DNA from: Polyangiaceae bacterium
GTDB lineage: Bacteria; Myxococcota_A; Polyangia; Polyangiales; Polyangiaceae
Assembly: GCA_025937785.1 (NCBI GenBank)
Contig: JAICQQ010000066.1
Coordinates: forward strand, 1-36,958
Direction: 5' to 3'
DNA length: 36,958 bases
The notes under the pieces are model-generated. The model made no database searches, had not been told where the DNA came from, and saw nothing but the letters and a program-made list of their open reading frames with translations. Made by a program: the position numbers and the translations under genes. This document shows positions 24,505-33,383 of the stretch, one piece after another; positions within the stretch are counted from its first letter, which is position 1, and every line of letters begins with the position of its first letter.

Positions 24505-25760
24505 GACGCGTCGTCGTCACCGGTCTCGGGCTCGTGACACCGCTGGGCTGCGGGGTCGAGCCAAGTTGGCAGCGCCTGCTCGAAGGGCGCTCGGGCGTAC
24601 GTCGCATCGACGCCTTCGAAGTCGCCGACCTGCCCGCTCGGATCGCCGGGGTGGTGCCGCGCGGCAACCGCGAGGGAGCACTCGATCTCGACCGCGTGCT
24701 GCCCGCGAAAGACAGACGGCGCATGGGTGACTTCATGCTGTACGCCATCACGGCCGCCCGCGAAGCCATCCGCGACGCCGCCTACCGGCCCGGCACCGAC
24801 CTGGAACGAGAGCGTGCCGGCGTCATGATCGGTTCCGGCATCGGCGGGCTGCCCGAAATCGAACGTGCTGCGCTGGCCTTGCACGAGCGCGGTCCGCGGC
24901 GCATTTCCCCCTACTTCATCCCGAGCTCGCTGGTGAACGAGGCGTCCGGGGTCGTCTCGATCGAGCACGGGCTGCGGGGGCCCAATCACGCGGTGGCGAC
25001 CGCATGCGCCACGGGGGCGCACGCTCTGGGCGACGCGGCGCGCATGATTCAGCTCGACGACGCCGACGTGATGCTGGCCGGTGGTACCGAGGCCGCCATC
25101 TCGCGACTCACGATCGCAGGCTTCGCCATCATGCAAGCCCTGTCCACCAGCTTCAACGACGCGCCCGAAACGGCCTCGCGCCCGTGGGACCGCGCGCGCG
25201 ATGGGTTCGTGCTCGGCGAAGGCGCGGGCGTCGTCGTGCTCGAGGAGCTCGAGCACGCCCGGCGGCGCGGAGCCCGCATCCACGCGGAGCTGCTGGGCTA
25301 CGGACTCTCCGGAGACGCTCACCACATCACCGCGCCCGATCCCGACGGTGCTGGCGCAGCGCGAGCGATGCGGATGGCCCTGAAGCGCGCTCGGCTTCCG
25401 CCAGCCAGTATCGATTACGTCAACGCCCACGCCACGTCGACACCGCTCGGTGACCCGGGGGAAGTGAAGGCGGTCAAGGCGGTGCTGGGCGCTCATGCTC
25501 ATCGGATCTCGATGTCCTCCACCAAGTCCGCCACCGGTCACCTGCTCGGTGCGGCGGGGGCGGTCGAGGCGATCTTCAGCGTGCTCAGCTTGCGGGATCA
25601 GGTGGCTCCGCCCACCCTCAATCTGGAGCAGCCGAGCGAGGGCTGCGACCTCGACCTCGTGCCGCGCTCGGCGAAGCCCCGCTCGATCCGCTATGCGCTC
25701 TCGAATTCGTTCGCGTTCGGTGGCGCGAACGTCGCCCTGGTCTTCGGCAAGCCGGACTGA
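24501..25760 (+). CDS. fabF: Beta-ketoacyl-ACP synthase II
   Basis: A 419-residue condensing enzyme that elongates acyl-ACP with malonyl-ACP. The catalytic set is complete: C169 (TACATGAHALG), H310 (NAHATSTPLGD), K342 and H347 (KSATGHLLGAAGAVEA). The N-terminal VVVTGLGLVTPLG and C-terminal NSFAFGGANVALVF are typical. Length equals that of FabF. No ACP, ketoreductase or other fatty acid genes are adjacent, and it is coupled to an HxlR regulator, so it is likely an accessory copy used under particular conditions and not the housekeeping enzyme. It converges on the GNAT-GFA gene six bases away. Confidence 0.93.
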   Translation: MRRVVVTGLGLVTPLGCGVEPSWQRLLEGRSGVRRIDAFEVADLPARIAGVVPRGNREGALDLDRVLPAKDRRRMGDFMLYAITAAREAIRDAAYRPGTDLERERAGVMIGSGIGGLPEIERAALALHERGPRRISPYFIPSSLVNEASGVVSIEHGLRGPNHAVATACATGAHALGDAARMIQLDDADVMLAGGTEAAISRLTIAGFAIMQALSTSFNDAPETASRPWDRARDGFVLGEGAGVVVLEELEHARRRGARIHAELLGYGLSGDAHHITAPDPDGAGAARAMRMALKRARLPPASIDYVNAHATSTPLGDPGEVKAVKAVLGAHAHRISMSSTKSATGHLLGAAGAVEAIFSVLSLRDQVAPPTLNLEQPSEGCDLDLVPRSAKPRSIRYALSNSFAFGGANVALVFGKPD

Positions 25761-25766
25761 AGCCGG

Positions 25767-26765
25767 TCAGGGTTGCTTGGAGCCTGCCTGGGTCAACACC
25801 TCGCGTGGAGCCCACTCCGGAAACTGCGGGATGGAACCGTCGATGGGTGCCCAACGAGCGCCCTCGGACACCCAGGTGTGCGCCTTTGGCGCTCGAGTGA
25901 AGGGTGTGTCCAGCGTGCCGAGTCGCACGCGCAGGATCTCCGGTGTAGCCGCCAGGTACGCGTAGAGGGGCGAGCCGCAGTTTGCGCAGAACACACGGTA
26001 TTTTCCCGGTGACGACTGGAAGTGTCGCAACGTGCCGGAACCCGCGAGCAGGACGAAATCTGCTCGCGCGACGGGTGCGTTGGCGCCGTGCGCCGAGCCG
26101 CTCGCCTTCTGGCAGCTCGTGCAGTGGCAGTAGCCGAAGTCGCCGAGCTCGCCGACGAGTTCGTAGCGCACGCTGCGACAGAGGCAGCTGCCTTGGTAGC
26201 ACGGCCGCGCCGTGGCTGGGGTTTCGGAGTGGCCGGGCGCAGGCCCCGAGTGCGCGGACGGAGCTTCGGGTCGGAGGGCGGCGTACCCGACGGAGTCGGC
26301 GAGCGTGCCGTCCGCCATCGGCCACGAGCGCCGGTGGTAGGCCTCTTGCGCGTAGCCGCACTTTTCGAAGGCCCGGCGCATCGCCAGGTTGTCATGCCGT
26401 GTGTAGCCGCCGAGCCGCACGAGCTCCGACTCGCTCTCGAACAGGTGGCTCGTCACCCAGCCGAGTGTGGCGCTTCCGACGCCCCGCCCGCGTGCGGCGT
26501 CCGCCACCCGTAGATCGACGAGCGGTGAGACGTCCCCGAAGTCGAAGACACGCAGCAGCGCGAGCGGCGCTCGTTCCGAGTCGAAGGCCAAGAACGACCG
26601 AACCTCGGCGCCCCAGAAGTAGCCGGCCGCGGCGCGCTCGCGTACCCAAGCATCGTCCACGCGCTCGCGTCCGTGAAAGGGCCAGTGCTGGCGCGGAAAC
26701 CACGTGGCCAGCGCTTCGAGATCCGTTGGGCCGACAGCGCCGAAGGTGAGCTGCATCGCACGCAT
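25767..26765 (-). CDS. GNAT acetyltransferase fused to a GFA (CENP-V/GFA) domain
   Basis: A 332-residue two-domain protein. Residues 4-165 form a GNAT domain: the acetyl-CoA loop is RGRGVGSAT (92-100), followed by GYTRHDNLAMRRAFEKCGY. A Pro/Ala/Ser-rich linker (about 166-188) leads to a GFA domain (about 189-325) with the zinc cysteines C194/C196, C213/C215/C218 and C260/C263 in the usual CxC...CHCxxC...CxxC order. GFA proteins bind zinc; glutathione-formaldehyde chemistry is proven for few. The frame is continuous across the linker, so this is a genuine fusion, though the linked function is unknown. The start is uncertain: ATG at 26765 or 26756; a longer frame to 26882 would run into the divergent lipoprotein gene. 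Confidence 0.85.
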   Translation of the reverse strand: MRAMQLTFGAVGPTDLEALATWFPRQHWPFHGRERVDDAWVRERAAAGYFWGAEVRSFLAFDSERAPLALLRVFDFGDVSPLVDLRVADAARGRGVGSATLGWVTSHLFESESELVRLGGYTRHDNLAMRRAFEKCGYAQEAYHRRSWPMADGTLADSVGYAALRPEAPSAHSGPAPGHSETPATARPCYQGSCLCRSVRYELVGELGDFGYCHCTSCQKASGSAHGANAPVARADFVLLAGSGTLRHFQSSPGKYRVFCANCGSPLYAYLAATPEILRVRLGTLDTPFTRAPKAHTWVSEGARWAPIDGSIPQFPEWAPREVLTQAGSKQP

Positions 26766-26817
26766 GGTCGGCGCAGTCGACCCGGTCAGCAAGGCCAAAA
26801 GCGTGTAAGCTGGCGCC

Positions 26818-28638
26818 TTGTTTCGCGCTTTGGTCCCAGGGGTGTTCTCGGTGCTCGCGGCGGCGTGGCTCTCGGGGTGCATGCGCTGCAGTCGCGCCGA
26901 AGACTTCGAAAGCTACGTCGACGATCCGACCACGCTCGAGGCGCTCCGGGGCTTACACGAACCACCCGATGTCGTGGTTGCCGTAACCGAGGGTGCCAAG
27001 GAGTCCGGCAACATGGCTTGCGGGCACTCACCGGTGTGCATCATCCTGTTGCCGGCCGTGGTCGAGGACCTGGCGTTCCCCGTACGTTACCAGAACGCGA
27101 CGGTGAAGAAGGGTGGCGTGCTGATGTACGAAGCCGTCTTCCATCACAACGGGCAGTTCATGCGTGCGACCGCGCGCGACGCCACGGTCGCCCGCGAGAT
27201 TCAGTTCCTCGATCTCAATGCGCTGGATCGCAATGTGGTGGTAGAGGTCGGCCGCGCTCCGCTCGACGCTAGCGGCAAGCCGGGCAAGTTCAAGAAGACC
27301 CGGGTGCAAGCGCAGGTCGACTTGCTGACCCCGTACACGAAACTCCTCGGCGATCCGGCGACGCCGCAGCGCTCGGTGGCGCTGCTCGAGGTCACCCGCG
27401 TGCTCGGCGACGACGCGCTGTCACTGGTTCGCGCGCGGCTCGCCGATCCGAAAGAAAGCGCCGAGGTGAAGACCGAGTTCTTTCACGCGATGTGTTATCC
27501 CGGTGCGTCGCCGTTCGAAGGCTCCGGTGGCGCCCGTGACCTGATGCACGCTTTCGCGGCGGCGCAGCCCTCCGCCGGCCCCGCGCTCGCCGCGCTCGAA
27601 TGCTGCGAACGCGGTCCGGAACCACGCAATGCTGGTCTGAAGGTCTCGCTGTCGGAAGCGCGCCCGCTCATCGAAGCCACGCTGCGTGCCATCGGCCAAG
27701 CCCCGACGACTCGGGAGTTCTTGGAGCACAGCGCGGCGCTGTACCTCTGGGCGGGAGGTGTGAAGTCACCCGAGACGCCGCCTGACAAAGACGCGGCGGC
27801 TGCGATCCACATGGCGCTCGAAGCCTGCCCTGCCGGCGCGCGGCGCAACTACCTCGCGTTCCTCTTCGACGCTCCGCTCTCCGAAGCCGACCTGCGCGCG
27901 CTCGCCGTACACCCCGAGCTTGCGTCCGAGGTTCACTCGCGCCTCGATCCGAATCAGGCTGCGGACTACGAGCTGCTCATATACGCGCTGGACGACACCG
28001 ACGTGACCCACGTGGGCAGCGCGCTCGGGCGTCTGTACAGCCGAACGGCGGCTCCCACGCCCGCCGAGCGCGAGCTGCTCACCGAGCTCTACACGAAAGA
28101 GCTCGCGCCGCGCGCGCGCGCGGCCCTCTTGGGGCGGCTCGCGCAGAGTAGCGCCGCGGAGCGAAGCGCCGTCGCCGCGTTGCTCCGGGAGCGCATGGGT
28201 CGATCCGGCACTGAACCCGCTGCGCCCGCTCAGCTACCCGCTGCCCCGAACGAAGGTTACCTTCCCGAACGCCCGTCCGAGCGCGACGTGGTGCGTCACG
28301 CGGCGCTGGCAGCGCTCGGTTCGAGTGCCGACCAGCGACCACTGCTGCGCCACGTGGGACGCTACGAGCTCTGCGAGGTCCCCGGCTCCCCGGGTGGTGC
28401 TACCGGTACCGCGGCGATCGCCGGCCCGCGGTCGGAGCGCGCGGCGCGCTGCGGCTTCGAACCCGTGACCGTGCTGGCACGGCCCGATGACGTGTTCGCG
28501 GAGCACACCGACCTGGCACGCTACGCGCTCGGGTTGGCCGGATGTGGTGATTTCGACGCCATCCGCATGCAGCAAGCGCTCGACGCTTCGGCTGCCGGCG
28601 AGCTTTGCCCTCCGCCCGCGCCCGCGCCCAGCCCATGA
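26818..28638 (+). CDS. Predicted lipoprotein of unknown function
   Basis: A 606-residue protein with a lipoprotein signal: a hydrophobic stretch and the lipobox LSGC, with the lipidated cysteine at residue 21. The first 180 mature residues look beta-rich and contain paired cysteines (ACGHSPVC). Residues from about 185 are helical with repeated short helices (RSVALLEVTRVLGDDALSLVRARL; RARAALLGRLAQSSAAERSAVAALLRERM), suggesting HEAT-like repeats, though no motif is firm. I do not recognise a family. The start is a TTG at 26818, chosen because it places the signal peptide at the N-terminus; it lies 52 bases from the divergent GNAT-GFA gene. Confidence 0.7.
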   Translation: MFRALVPGVFSVLAAAWLSGCMRCSRAEDFESYVDDPTTLEALRGLHEPPDVVVAVTEGAKESGNMACGHSPVCIILLPAVVEDLAFPVRYQNATVKKGGVLMYEAVFHHNGQFMRATARDATVAREIQFLDLNALDRNVVVEVGRAPLDASGKPGKFKKTRVQAQVDLLTPYTKLLGDPATPQRSVALLEVTRVLGDDALSLVRARLADPKESAEVKTEFFHAMCYPGASPFEGSGGARDLMHAFAAAQPSAGPALAALECCERGPEPRNAGLKVSLSEARPLIEATLRAIGQAPTTREFLEHSAALYLWAGGVKSPETPPDKDAAAAIHMALEACPAGARRNYLAFLFDAPLSEADLRALAVHPELASEVHSRLDPNQAADYELLIYALDDTDVTHVGSALGRLYSRTAAPTPAERELLTELYTKELAPRARAALLGRLAQSSAAERSAVAALLRERMGRSGTEPAAPAQLPAAPNEGYLPERPSERDVVRHAALAALGSSADQRPLLRHVGRYELCEVPGSPGGATGTAAIAGPRSERAARCGFEPVTVLARPDDVFAEHTDLARYALGLAGCGDFDAIRMQQALDASAAGELCPPPAPAPSP

Positions 28639-28643
28639 GCCCT

Positions 28644-29072
28644 TCAGAACTCGATGACGATCGAAGGCGCGGAGCGCTTGGCAGGTCCGTGGAACACCGC
28701 CTCGACGTTGTTGCCATCGGGGTCGAGCAGAAACGCCGCGTAGTAGCCGGGGTGGTACGGCCTGGGTCCTGGCGCACCGTTATCCTTCCCGCCGGCTTCG
28801 AGCCCGGCCCGATGAAAACGCTCGACGGCCTTTTCGTCCGGCGCCTGGAAGGCAAAGTGAGCGCGGCCGGTCTGCTTGCCGGTAGCTGCTGGGCTCTCGG
28901 CGTTCGAGACGAACAACTCGTCCGCCCAGAAAAAGCCAGGGCCTTCACCGCCCAACTCGATCCCGAGTGTGCCGAGCACGGCAGTGTAGAAGCGCTTGCT
29001 CGCGTCCACATCGGCGACGACGAGCTGCAGGTGATCGATGAGCCTTCCGCGGTGGAGTCTTTGTGCTTCCAT
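28644..29072 (-). CDS. VOC (glyoxalase/bleomycin resistance) family protein
   Basis: A 142-residue VOC protein. It starts IDHLQLVVADVDASKRFYTAVLGTLGIEL and ends YHPGYYAAFLLDPDGNNVEAVFHGP, the pattern of the group typified by small lactoylglutathione lyase relatives. The metal-site positions (H in IDHLQL, H in RAHFAF, E in NNVEAVF) are present. The substrate is unknown. The start at 29072 is the ATG nearest the domain; upstream in-frame ATGs exist without ribosome binding sites. It converges on the lipoprotein gene five bases away and is unrelated in sequence detail to the VOC protein at 22200. Confidence 0.85.
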   Translation of the reverse strand: MEAQRLHRGRLIDHLQLVVADVDASKRFYTAVLGTLGIELGGEGPGFFWADELFVSNAESPAATGKQTGRAHFAFQAPDEKAVERFHRAGLEAGGKDNGAPGPRPYHPGYYAAFLLDPDGNNVEAVFHGPAKRSAPSIVIEF

Positions 29073-29260
29073 TGCGATTGCGTAATGCTCCCAGCGCGCC
29101 GGCGGAAGTGGGGCGATCGGGCGGAGCATGACGTAACGTAACGTCCCGCTCCCGGTGCTGAGAACATTACCCGTCGCGTAAAGCCGAAAAGATTCGCGGA
29201 GCTCGCTCGCGGATGTGGCCTCGCTGCGGCGTTGGATCCATGACTTGCCGCGAGACTCCC

Positions 29261-31075
29261 ATGGCGAGGACACGATACACAGCGAGCGAAGCGGCGATCC
29301 CTCTCGGGGCGTTGCCCGCGGCAGCACTGCGAGCAGTCTTGCAGGAAGGCTACTCACGCCGAGACTTCGGCCGCGACGTGCTGGCAGGGCTGGTGGTGGG
29401 CATCGTGGCTTTACCGCTGGCGATGGCGCTGGCGATCGGCGTCGGTGTGGCTCCGCAGCACGGACTCGCCACGGCCATCATCGCGGGCTTCGTGGTGGCG
29501 CTGCTCGGGGGCTCGCGCATGCAAGTCAGCGGCCCCACCGCCGCATTCATCGTGATCCTGGCGCCGATCCACACCAAGTTCGGAATGGCGGGTTTGTTGA
29601 TCTCCGGTTTGCTGGGCGGCGCCATTCTGGTCGTTATGGGTATCTTGCGTCTCGGGCGTCTGATCCAGTTCATCCCGCATCCTGTCACCACGGGTTTCAC
29701 GGCAGGGATCGCGACCGTCATCGCCACGCTGCAGATCAAAGATCTCTGCGGACTCGAGCTCGCGGGCAACCCGGAGCATTATCTCGAGCGGGTCTATGCC
29801 ATGTTCGAAGCGCGCAACACCTTCTCCTTGGGTGAGCTGCTCATCGGCGTCACGACGCTCGCTTTGCTCGTGGTGCTGCCGCGGTTCACGCGGCGCGTTC
29901 CGGCCCCTTTGGTCGCCCTGCCGCTGTCGGTGTTGGTGTCCTGGGTATTGACCCGCCTGTTGCCGGAGTTCGAGCCAGCGACCATCGCCAACCGTTTCCA
30001 AACCACCGTTGCCGGCAGCGTGATCCACGGCATCCCGCAGCTTCCTCCGCTGCCAATCTTGCCGTGGCATACGCCGGGCCCCGAGGGAACCACGTTCACG
30101 CTGGGGCTGACCGAGCTGCGCCTGCTGCTGTCGGGCGCCTTCGCGATCGCCATACTCGGCGCCATCGAGTCCCTGTTGTCCGCCGTCGTAGCCGACGGCA
30201 TGGCGCGCACCAAGCACGACCCCGACTCGGAGCTGATCTCGCTCGGGGTGGGCAACCTGATCGTCCCATTCTTCGGCGGCATTCCCGCGACCGGCGCGAT
30301 CGCCCGCACCGCCACCAATGTGCGCGCGGGGGCACGCTCGCCGATTGCGGCCATGACGCACGCGGTGACCGTGCTCGCGGCCGTCTTGGCGCTGGCGCCG
30401 TTGCTCGGGTACGTGCCGATGTCAGCGCTCGCCGCGCTCTTGTTGCTCGTCGCCTGGAACATGTCGGATGCGAAGCACTTCGTGCATACCATGCGTGTCG
30501 CGCCCAAGAGTGACGTGGCCGTGCTGCTCACCTGCTACGTGCTGACGGTCGGACTCGACATGGTCGTCGGCGTTTCGGTGGGCATGGTGCTCGCGGCGCT
30601 GCTTTTCATGCGGCGTATGGCGGAGGTGACCCAGGCGCGCCTGGCGGCGGGCACTCACCCCGATGTCCTCGGCACGTTGCCTCCCGGCGTCGCCGTGTAC
30701 GAAATCTCGGGGCCGTTGTTCTTCGGTGCTGCTCAAAAGGCCATGGCGGCGCTGCAGTTGGTCGAAGACCGCACCAAGGCGGTCGTGCTTTTGTTGGACG
30801 AGGTCCACGCGATGGACGCGACAGGTCTGGTGGCGCTCGAGAGCGCGCTCGAGCCCCTGCGCAAGAACCGATGTTTGGCGATTCTCAGCGGCGTGCGCGA
30901 GCAGCCGATGGCGCTCTTGAAGAAGGCGCGGCTCGACCAACGCGAAGGCGTCGTCTTCAGCACGAACGCGCGTGAAGCCGTGGCGGTGGCAGGCCGTCAT
31001 GTGGGTGGCGAACCGGCGCCGGCACCAACGCCGCTCACCCCGCCCGCCGCAGCTCCACCGGCCCAGCACCGCTGA
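29261..31075 (+). CDS. SulP-family anion transporter with STAS domain
   Basis: A 604-residue inner membrane transporter. About ten to twelve hydrophobic segments lie between residues 38 and 455, including DVLAGLVVGIVALPLAMALAIG, GSRMQVSGPTAAFIVILAP, HPVTTGFTAGI and FGGIPATGAIARTATNVRAG, all characteristic of SulP/SLC26 proteins. A STAS domain (about 480-575) follows with VYEISGPLFFGAAQK and LDEVHAMDATGLVAL. A Pro/Ala-rich tail of about 20 residues ends the protein. Substrates in the family include sulfate, bicarbonate and dicarboxylates; the context does not decide. The start is the ATG at 29261; the frame is open to 29213 but lacks a better start. Confidence 0.93.
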   Translation: MARTRYTASEAAIPLGALPAAALRAVLQEGYSRRDFGRDVLAGLVVGIVALPLAMALAIGVGVAPQHGLATAIIAGFVVALLGGSRMQVSGPTAAFIVILAPIHTKFGMAGLLISGLLGGAILVVMGILRLGRLIQFIPHPVTTGFTAGIATVIATLQIKDLCGLELAGNPEHYLERVYAMFEARNTFSLGELLIGVTTLALLVVLPRFTRRVPAPLVALPLSVLVSWVLTRLLPEFEPATIANRFQTTVAGSVIHGIPQLPPLPILPWHTPGPEGTTFTLGLTELRLLLSGAFAIAILGAIESLLSAVVADGMARTKHDPDSELISLGVGNLIVPFFGGIPATGAIARTATNVRAGARSPIAAMTHAVTVLAAVLALAPLLGYVPMSALAALLLLVAWNMSDAKHFVHTMRVAPKSDVAVLLTCYVLTVGLDMVVGVSVGMVLAALLFMRRMAEVTQARLAAGTHPDVLGTLPPGVAVYEISGPLFFGAAQKAMAALQLVEDRTKAVVLLLDEVHAMDATGLVALESALEPLRKNRCLAILSGVREQPMALLKKARLDQREGVVFSTNAREAVAVAGRHVGGEPAPAPTPLTPPAAAPPAQHR

Positions 31076-31164
31076 GCTACAGAGTCGTAGAGCGGGAACG
31101 CAAGCAAGCAACTCATCCTCATGCTCGACCGATTGGTGGGGCGAGGCGAAGGTGGTACCCTATC

Positions 31165-31872
31165 ATGGCGATGAGCGAGATCCGGTCGGACAGCTTCGAG
31201 TACGTGCGGCCGCTGCGACCGTTGCGCTTTCCGGCAGAGGCGAAGGTGCTTGAATCGCGGCGCCATCTCGAGGTCCGAACGGCTTTGTACCAGTTGCTCT
31301 CGTTCCACTTGGAGGGGCGGGCGACAGTAGGCTCCGATCAGTTCGTGTACTTCGATGCGAGCAACCCGAAGGCGTGCCTGGCGCCGGACGTGTTCTTGCA
31401 GCTCGGCGCAGAGGGGCCCGAGATCGAGTCGTGGAAGACCTGGGAGCGCGGCACCCCCGACCTTGCGATAGAGATCGCAAGTCGATCCGACGCCCCCGAC
31501 GAACCGTGGCAGCAGAAGCTCGATCGCTATCACACGCTCGGTGTGCGTGAGTTGGTGCTGTTCAACCCTCGGGTCCCGCCAACAGTGCGGATCTGGGACT
31601 ACGTCGACGGCGACCTGGCGGAGCGCAAGCTCTCGCCAGACGTCCCCGCCCCCTGCGCGGTGCTCGGGCTGTGGTGGGTGACCGTGCTGGACGAACGTTG
31701 GGGCCCGATGCTGCGCCTCGCGCACGACGCAGAGGCGCTGCGGCTGGTCGCAACCCGTCTCGAGACCGAGATCGCGGCGCGTCGCGCGGAAGCCGAGGGG
31801 CGTCGAATTGCAGAGGCACGTGTGCTCGAGCTCGAACGGACACTGGCTGCTTTGCGCGAGCGCGAGGGTTGA
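31165..31872 (+). CDS. Uma2-family (DUF820) putative restriction-type endonuclease
   Basis: A 235-residue protein of the Uma2 family, a PD-(D/E)XK nuclease fold found in many copies in cyanobacteria and myxobacteria. D75 (APDVFL), E103 (LAIEIASRSD) and K118 (QQKLDRYHTLGVREL) fit the active-site positions, and IWDYVDGDL is typical. The last 45 residues are a charged coiled coil (ARRAEAEGRRIAEARVLELE), common in these proteins. The biological role of the family is not established. GAAGGTGG lies about 11 bases before the ATG. Confidence 0.9.
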   Translation: MAMSEIRSDSFEYVRPLRPLRFPAEAKVLESRRHLEVRTALYQLLSFHLEGRATVGSDQFVYFDASNPKACLAPDVFLQLGAEGPEIESWKTWERGTPDLAIEIASRSDAPDEPWQQKLDRYHTLGVRELVLFNPRVPPTVRIWDYVDGDLAERKLSPDVPAPCAVLGLWWVTVLDERWGPMLRLAHDAEALRLVATRLETEIAARRAEAEGRRIAEARVLELERTLAALREREG

Positions 31873-31873
31873 C

Positions 31874-32002
31874 GTGACAACTGCGCCGGAGATCACCGAG
31901 AGCGCGCGTCGCGTGATCCGCCCCCGGCCCAATTTCTCGGCCAAGCGCCGCACGCGCGAAAGCGCGGCGCTGCAAGCTCGCCTGCAGAGGCTCCTGTCGT
32001 AA
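31874..32002 (+). CDS. Possible small basic protein
   Basis: A 42-codon frame with a GTG start two bases after the Uma2 stop codon. The product is basic (VIRPRPNFSAKRRTR, ending ALQARLQRLLS) and could be a short helical peptide. There is no ribosome binding site and no family I recognise; it may be chance. The remainder of the interval up to 32149 shows nothing definable. Confidence 0.2.
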   Translation: MTTAPEITESARRVIRPRPNFSAKRRTRESAALQARLQRLLS

Positions 32003-32149
32003 AACCAATACAGAGTGGGTCGAAAAAATTGCACGGGCCGATTCGCTGCCGCGGTTCACCAAGAGATTCGGCACACTCGGGCGTAGCATTGTAGGCTTGG
32101 CCAGCCCGCGCCCGGGCCGTACCGGCCCCTGCACGGCACCTCGACCCTC

Positions 32150-33307
32150 ATGAACCCTTCCAAGACCGCGCTAGCAGTGCTCCATGTTCGACACCACTGC
32201 TGGGCTGCGGCGCTGGCGCTCGGAGCCTCCGCGCTCGCGTGGTCGCTGCCCTGCGCGGCAGAAGCGCCGCCCGCCGCTGCGGAGCCCGCCCCCGGATCAC
32301 CCAGCAACAAGTTCGAGCTCTCGTTCACAGCGCCCAACGAGTGTCCGTCGCGCCAAGAGTTCGTCGCATGGACGAATCAGTTCTACGCCGGACAGGATGC
32401 AACTCCCGAAGGAACGCGTGCAGCGGATTGGCAAGCGCGCGCCGACGAACTAGCCGGGAGTGTCCAAGTCAAAGTATTCGAAGAAGACGGGCAGTACACC
32501 GCGCACCTGATGATGGTGAACGCCGGCGGCCAATGCCCGACGGTGCGTCCGCCCCACACCGAAACTGCGTGTGCGGACGCCGTGCGAGCCATGGCCTACA
32601 GCTTGGCCCAAGCGTTGAAAGCACCGCCTTGCGCCGAGGCGTCGAGCGCCGCCAAGCCCACCTGTCCACCGCCTCCGGCAGCTCGCCCGCAGCCCGCAGC
32701 CCCGGTGTGCCCGCGCGAGAAGCCCCGTGCTCCTAGTCCCCCGACGGTGCGGGGGGAGGTGGGGGCGGCCGGTGGCATCGTTGCTCCGTTAGCTGAAGAC
32801 ATCGCTTGGGGCGGGGCCCTGCTCGTGGGGTTCACGACCCCCGCGGGCAACCGGAGCGCGCGAGTCGCCGTGGGCTACTGGGACGCGGGTAACGTCCCCA
32901 TCGGTCACGACCTGCGCGCGCAGCTGTGGTCGCTCGGCGTGTCGCTCTGCCCGTTCTCGATCCGGCTGACGCCCTGGCTCGCACTACCGCTGTGCGCGAC
33001 CGGCGAGGTCGGGCCCGTAGCCCTGAGCGGGGTCGGGGCAGCCGCTGCCGACGCGGGGGAGGAGGATGGCGGTCAAGACCGCGCTAACCTTTATCTGTGG
33101 AGTTCCGCGGGTGTCGCGGCGCGCTTGAGGCTCGAGAGCGGCTGGCTTTTCGCGGAACTCGAGCCAAACTTGGTGTTCCCGCTGTTTTACCACCCCGTGT
33201 ACGTGCACCAGCCCAGCCTTGAAGCCTCGGAGCGGCAGGAGGCAGGGCAGGTGGGTGAATGGGTGGCGTTGAAGGCACATCTCAACGTGGGCATGGTTTT
33301 TCCTTGA
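32150..33307 (+). CDS. Secreted protein of unknown function (possible outer membrane protein)
   Basis: A 385-residue exported protein. A signal peptide (hydrophobic core WAAALALGASALAWSL, probable cleavage near residue 36, SLPCAAEA) precedes a domain of about 120 residues (FELSFTAPNECPSRQEFVAW onward, with several cysteines). A Pro/Cys-rich linker (about 165-205) leads to a C-terminal region of alternating hydrophobic strands rich in aromatic residues (GGALLVGFTTPAG, LWSLGVSLCPFSIRL, ending NVGMVFP), which suggests a beta-barrel or beta-sandwich. I recognise this two-part build from myxobacterial genomes, where it often sits near an ECF sigma factor, but not a function. The next gene starts 76 bases on. 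Confidence 0.7.
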   Translation: MNPSKTALAVLHVRHHCWAAALALGASALAWSLPCAAEAPPAAAEPAPGSPSNKFELSFTAPNECPSRQEFVAWTNQFYAGQDATPEGTRAADWQARADELAGSVQVKVFEEDGQYTAHLMMVNAGGQCPTVRPPHTETACADAVRAMAYSLAQALKAPPCAEASSAAKPTCPPPPAARPQPAAPVCPREKPRAPSPPTVRGEVGAAGGIVAPLAEDIAWGGALLVGFTTPAGNRSARVAVGYWDAGNVPIGHDLRAQLWSLGVSLCPFSIRLTPWLALPLCATGEVGPVALSGVGAAAADAGEEDGGQDRANLYLWSSAGVAARLRLESGWLFAELEPNLVFPLFYHPVYVHQPSLEASERQEAGQVGEWVALKAHLNVGMVFP

Positions 33308-33312
33308 ACAAC

Positions 33313-33359
33313 AATCCCGAGCTCGAGGGATTCATGGGATAGGGTGACAGACCTATCCC
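33313..33359. other. Two adjacent hairpins between co-directional genes
   Basis: AATCCC (33313-33318) pairs with GGGATT (33327-33332), and GGGATAGG (33336-33343) pairs perfectly with CCTATCCC (33352-33359) around an eight-base loop. They fill most of the 76-base gap between the secreted protein gene and the LamG lipoprotein gene. No T-run follows, so they may stabilise or process the transcript, or form an operator. Confidence 0.45.
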
Positions 33360-33383
33360 GCAGAAGATTCCAGAGACGTCCGA

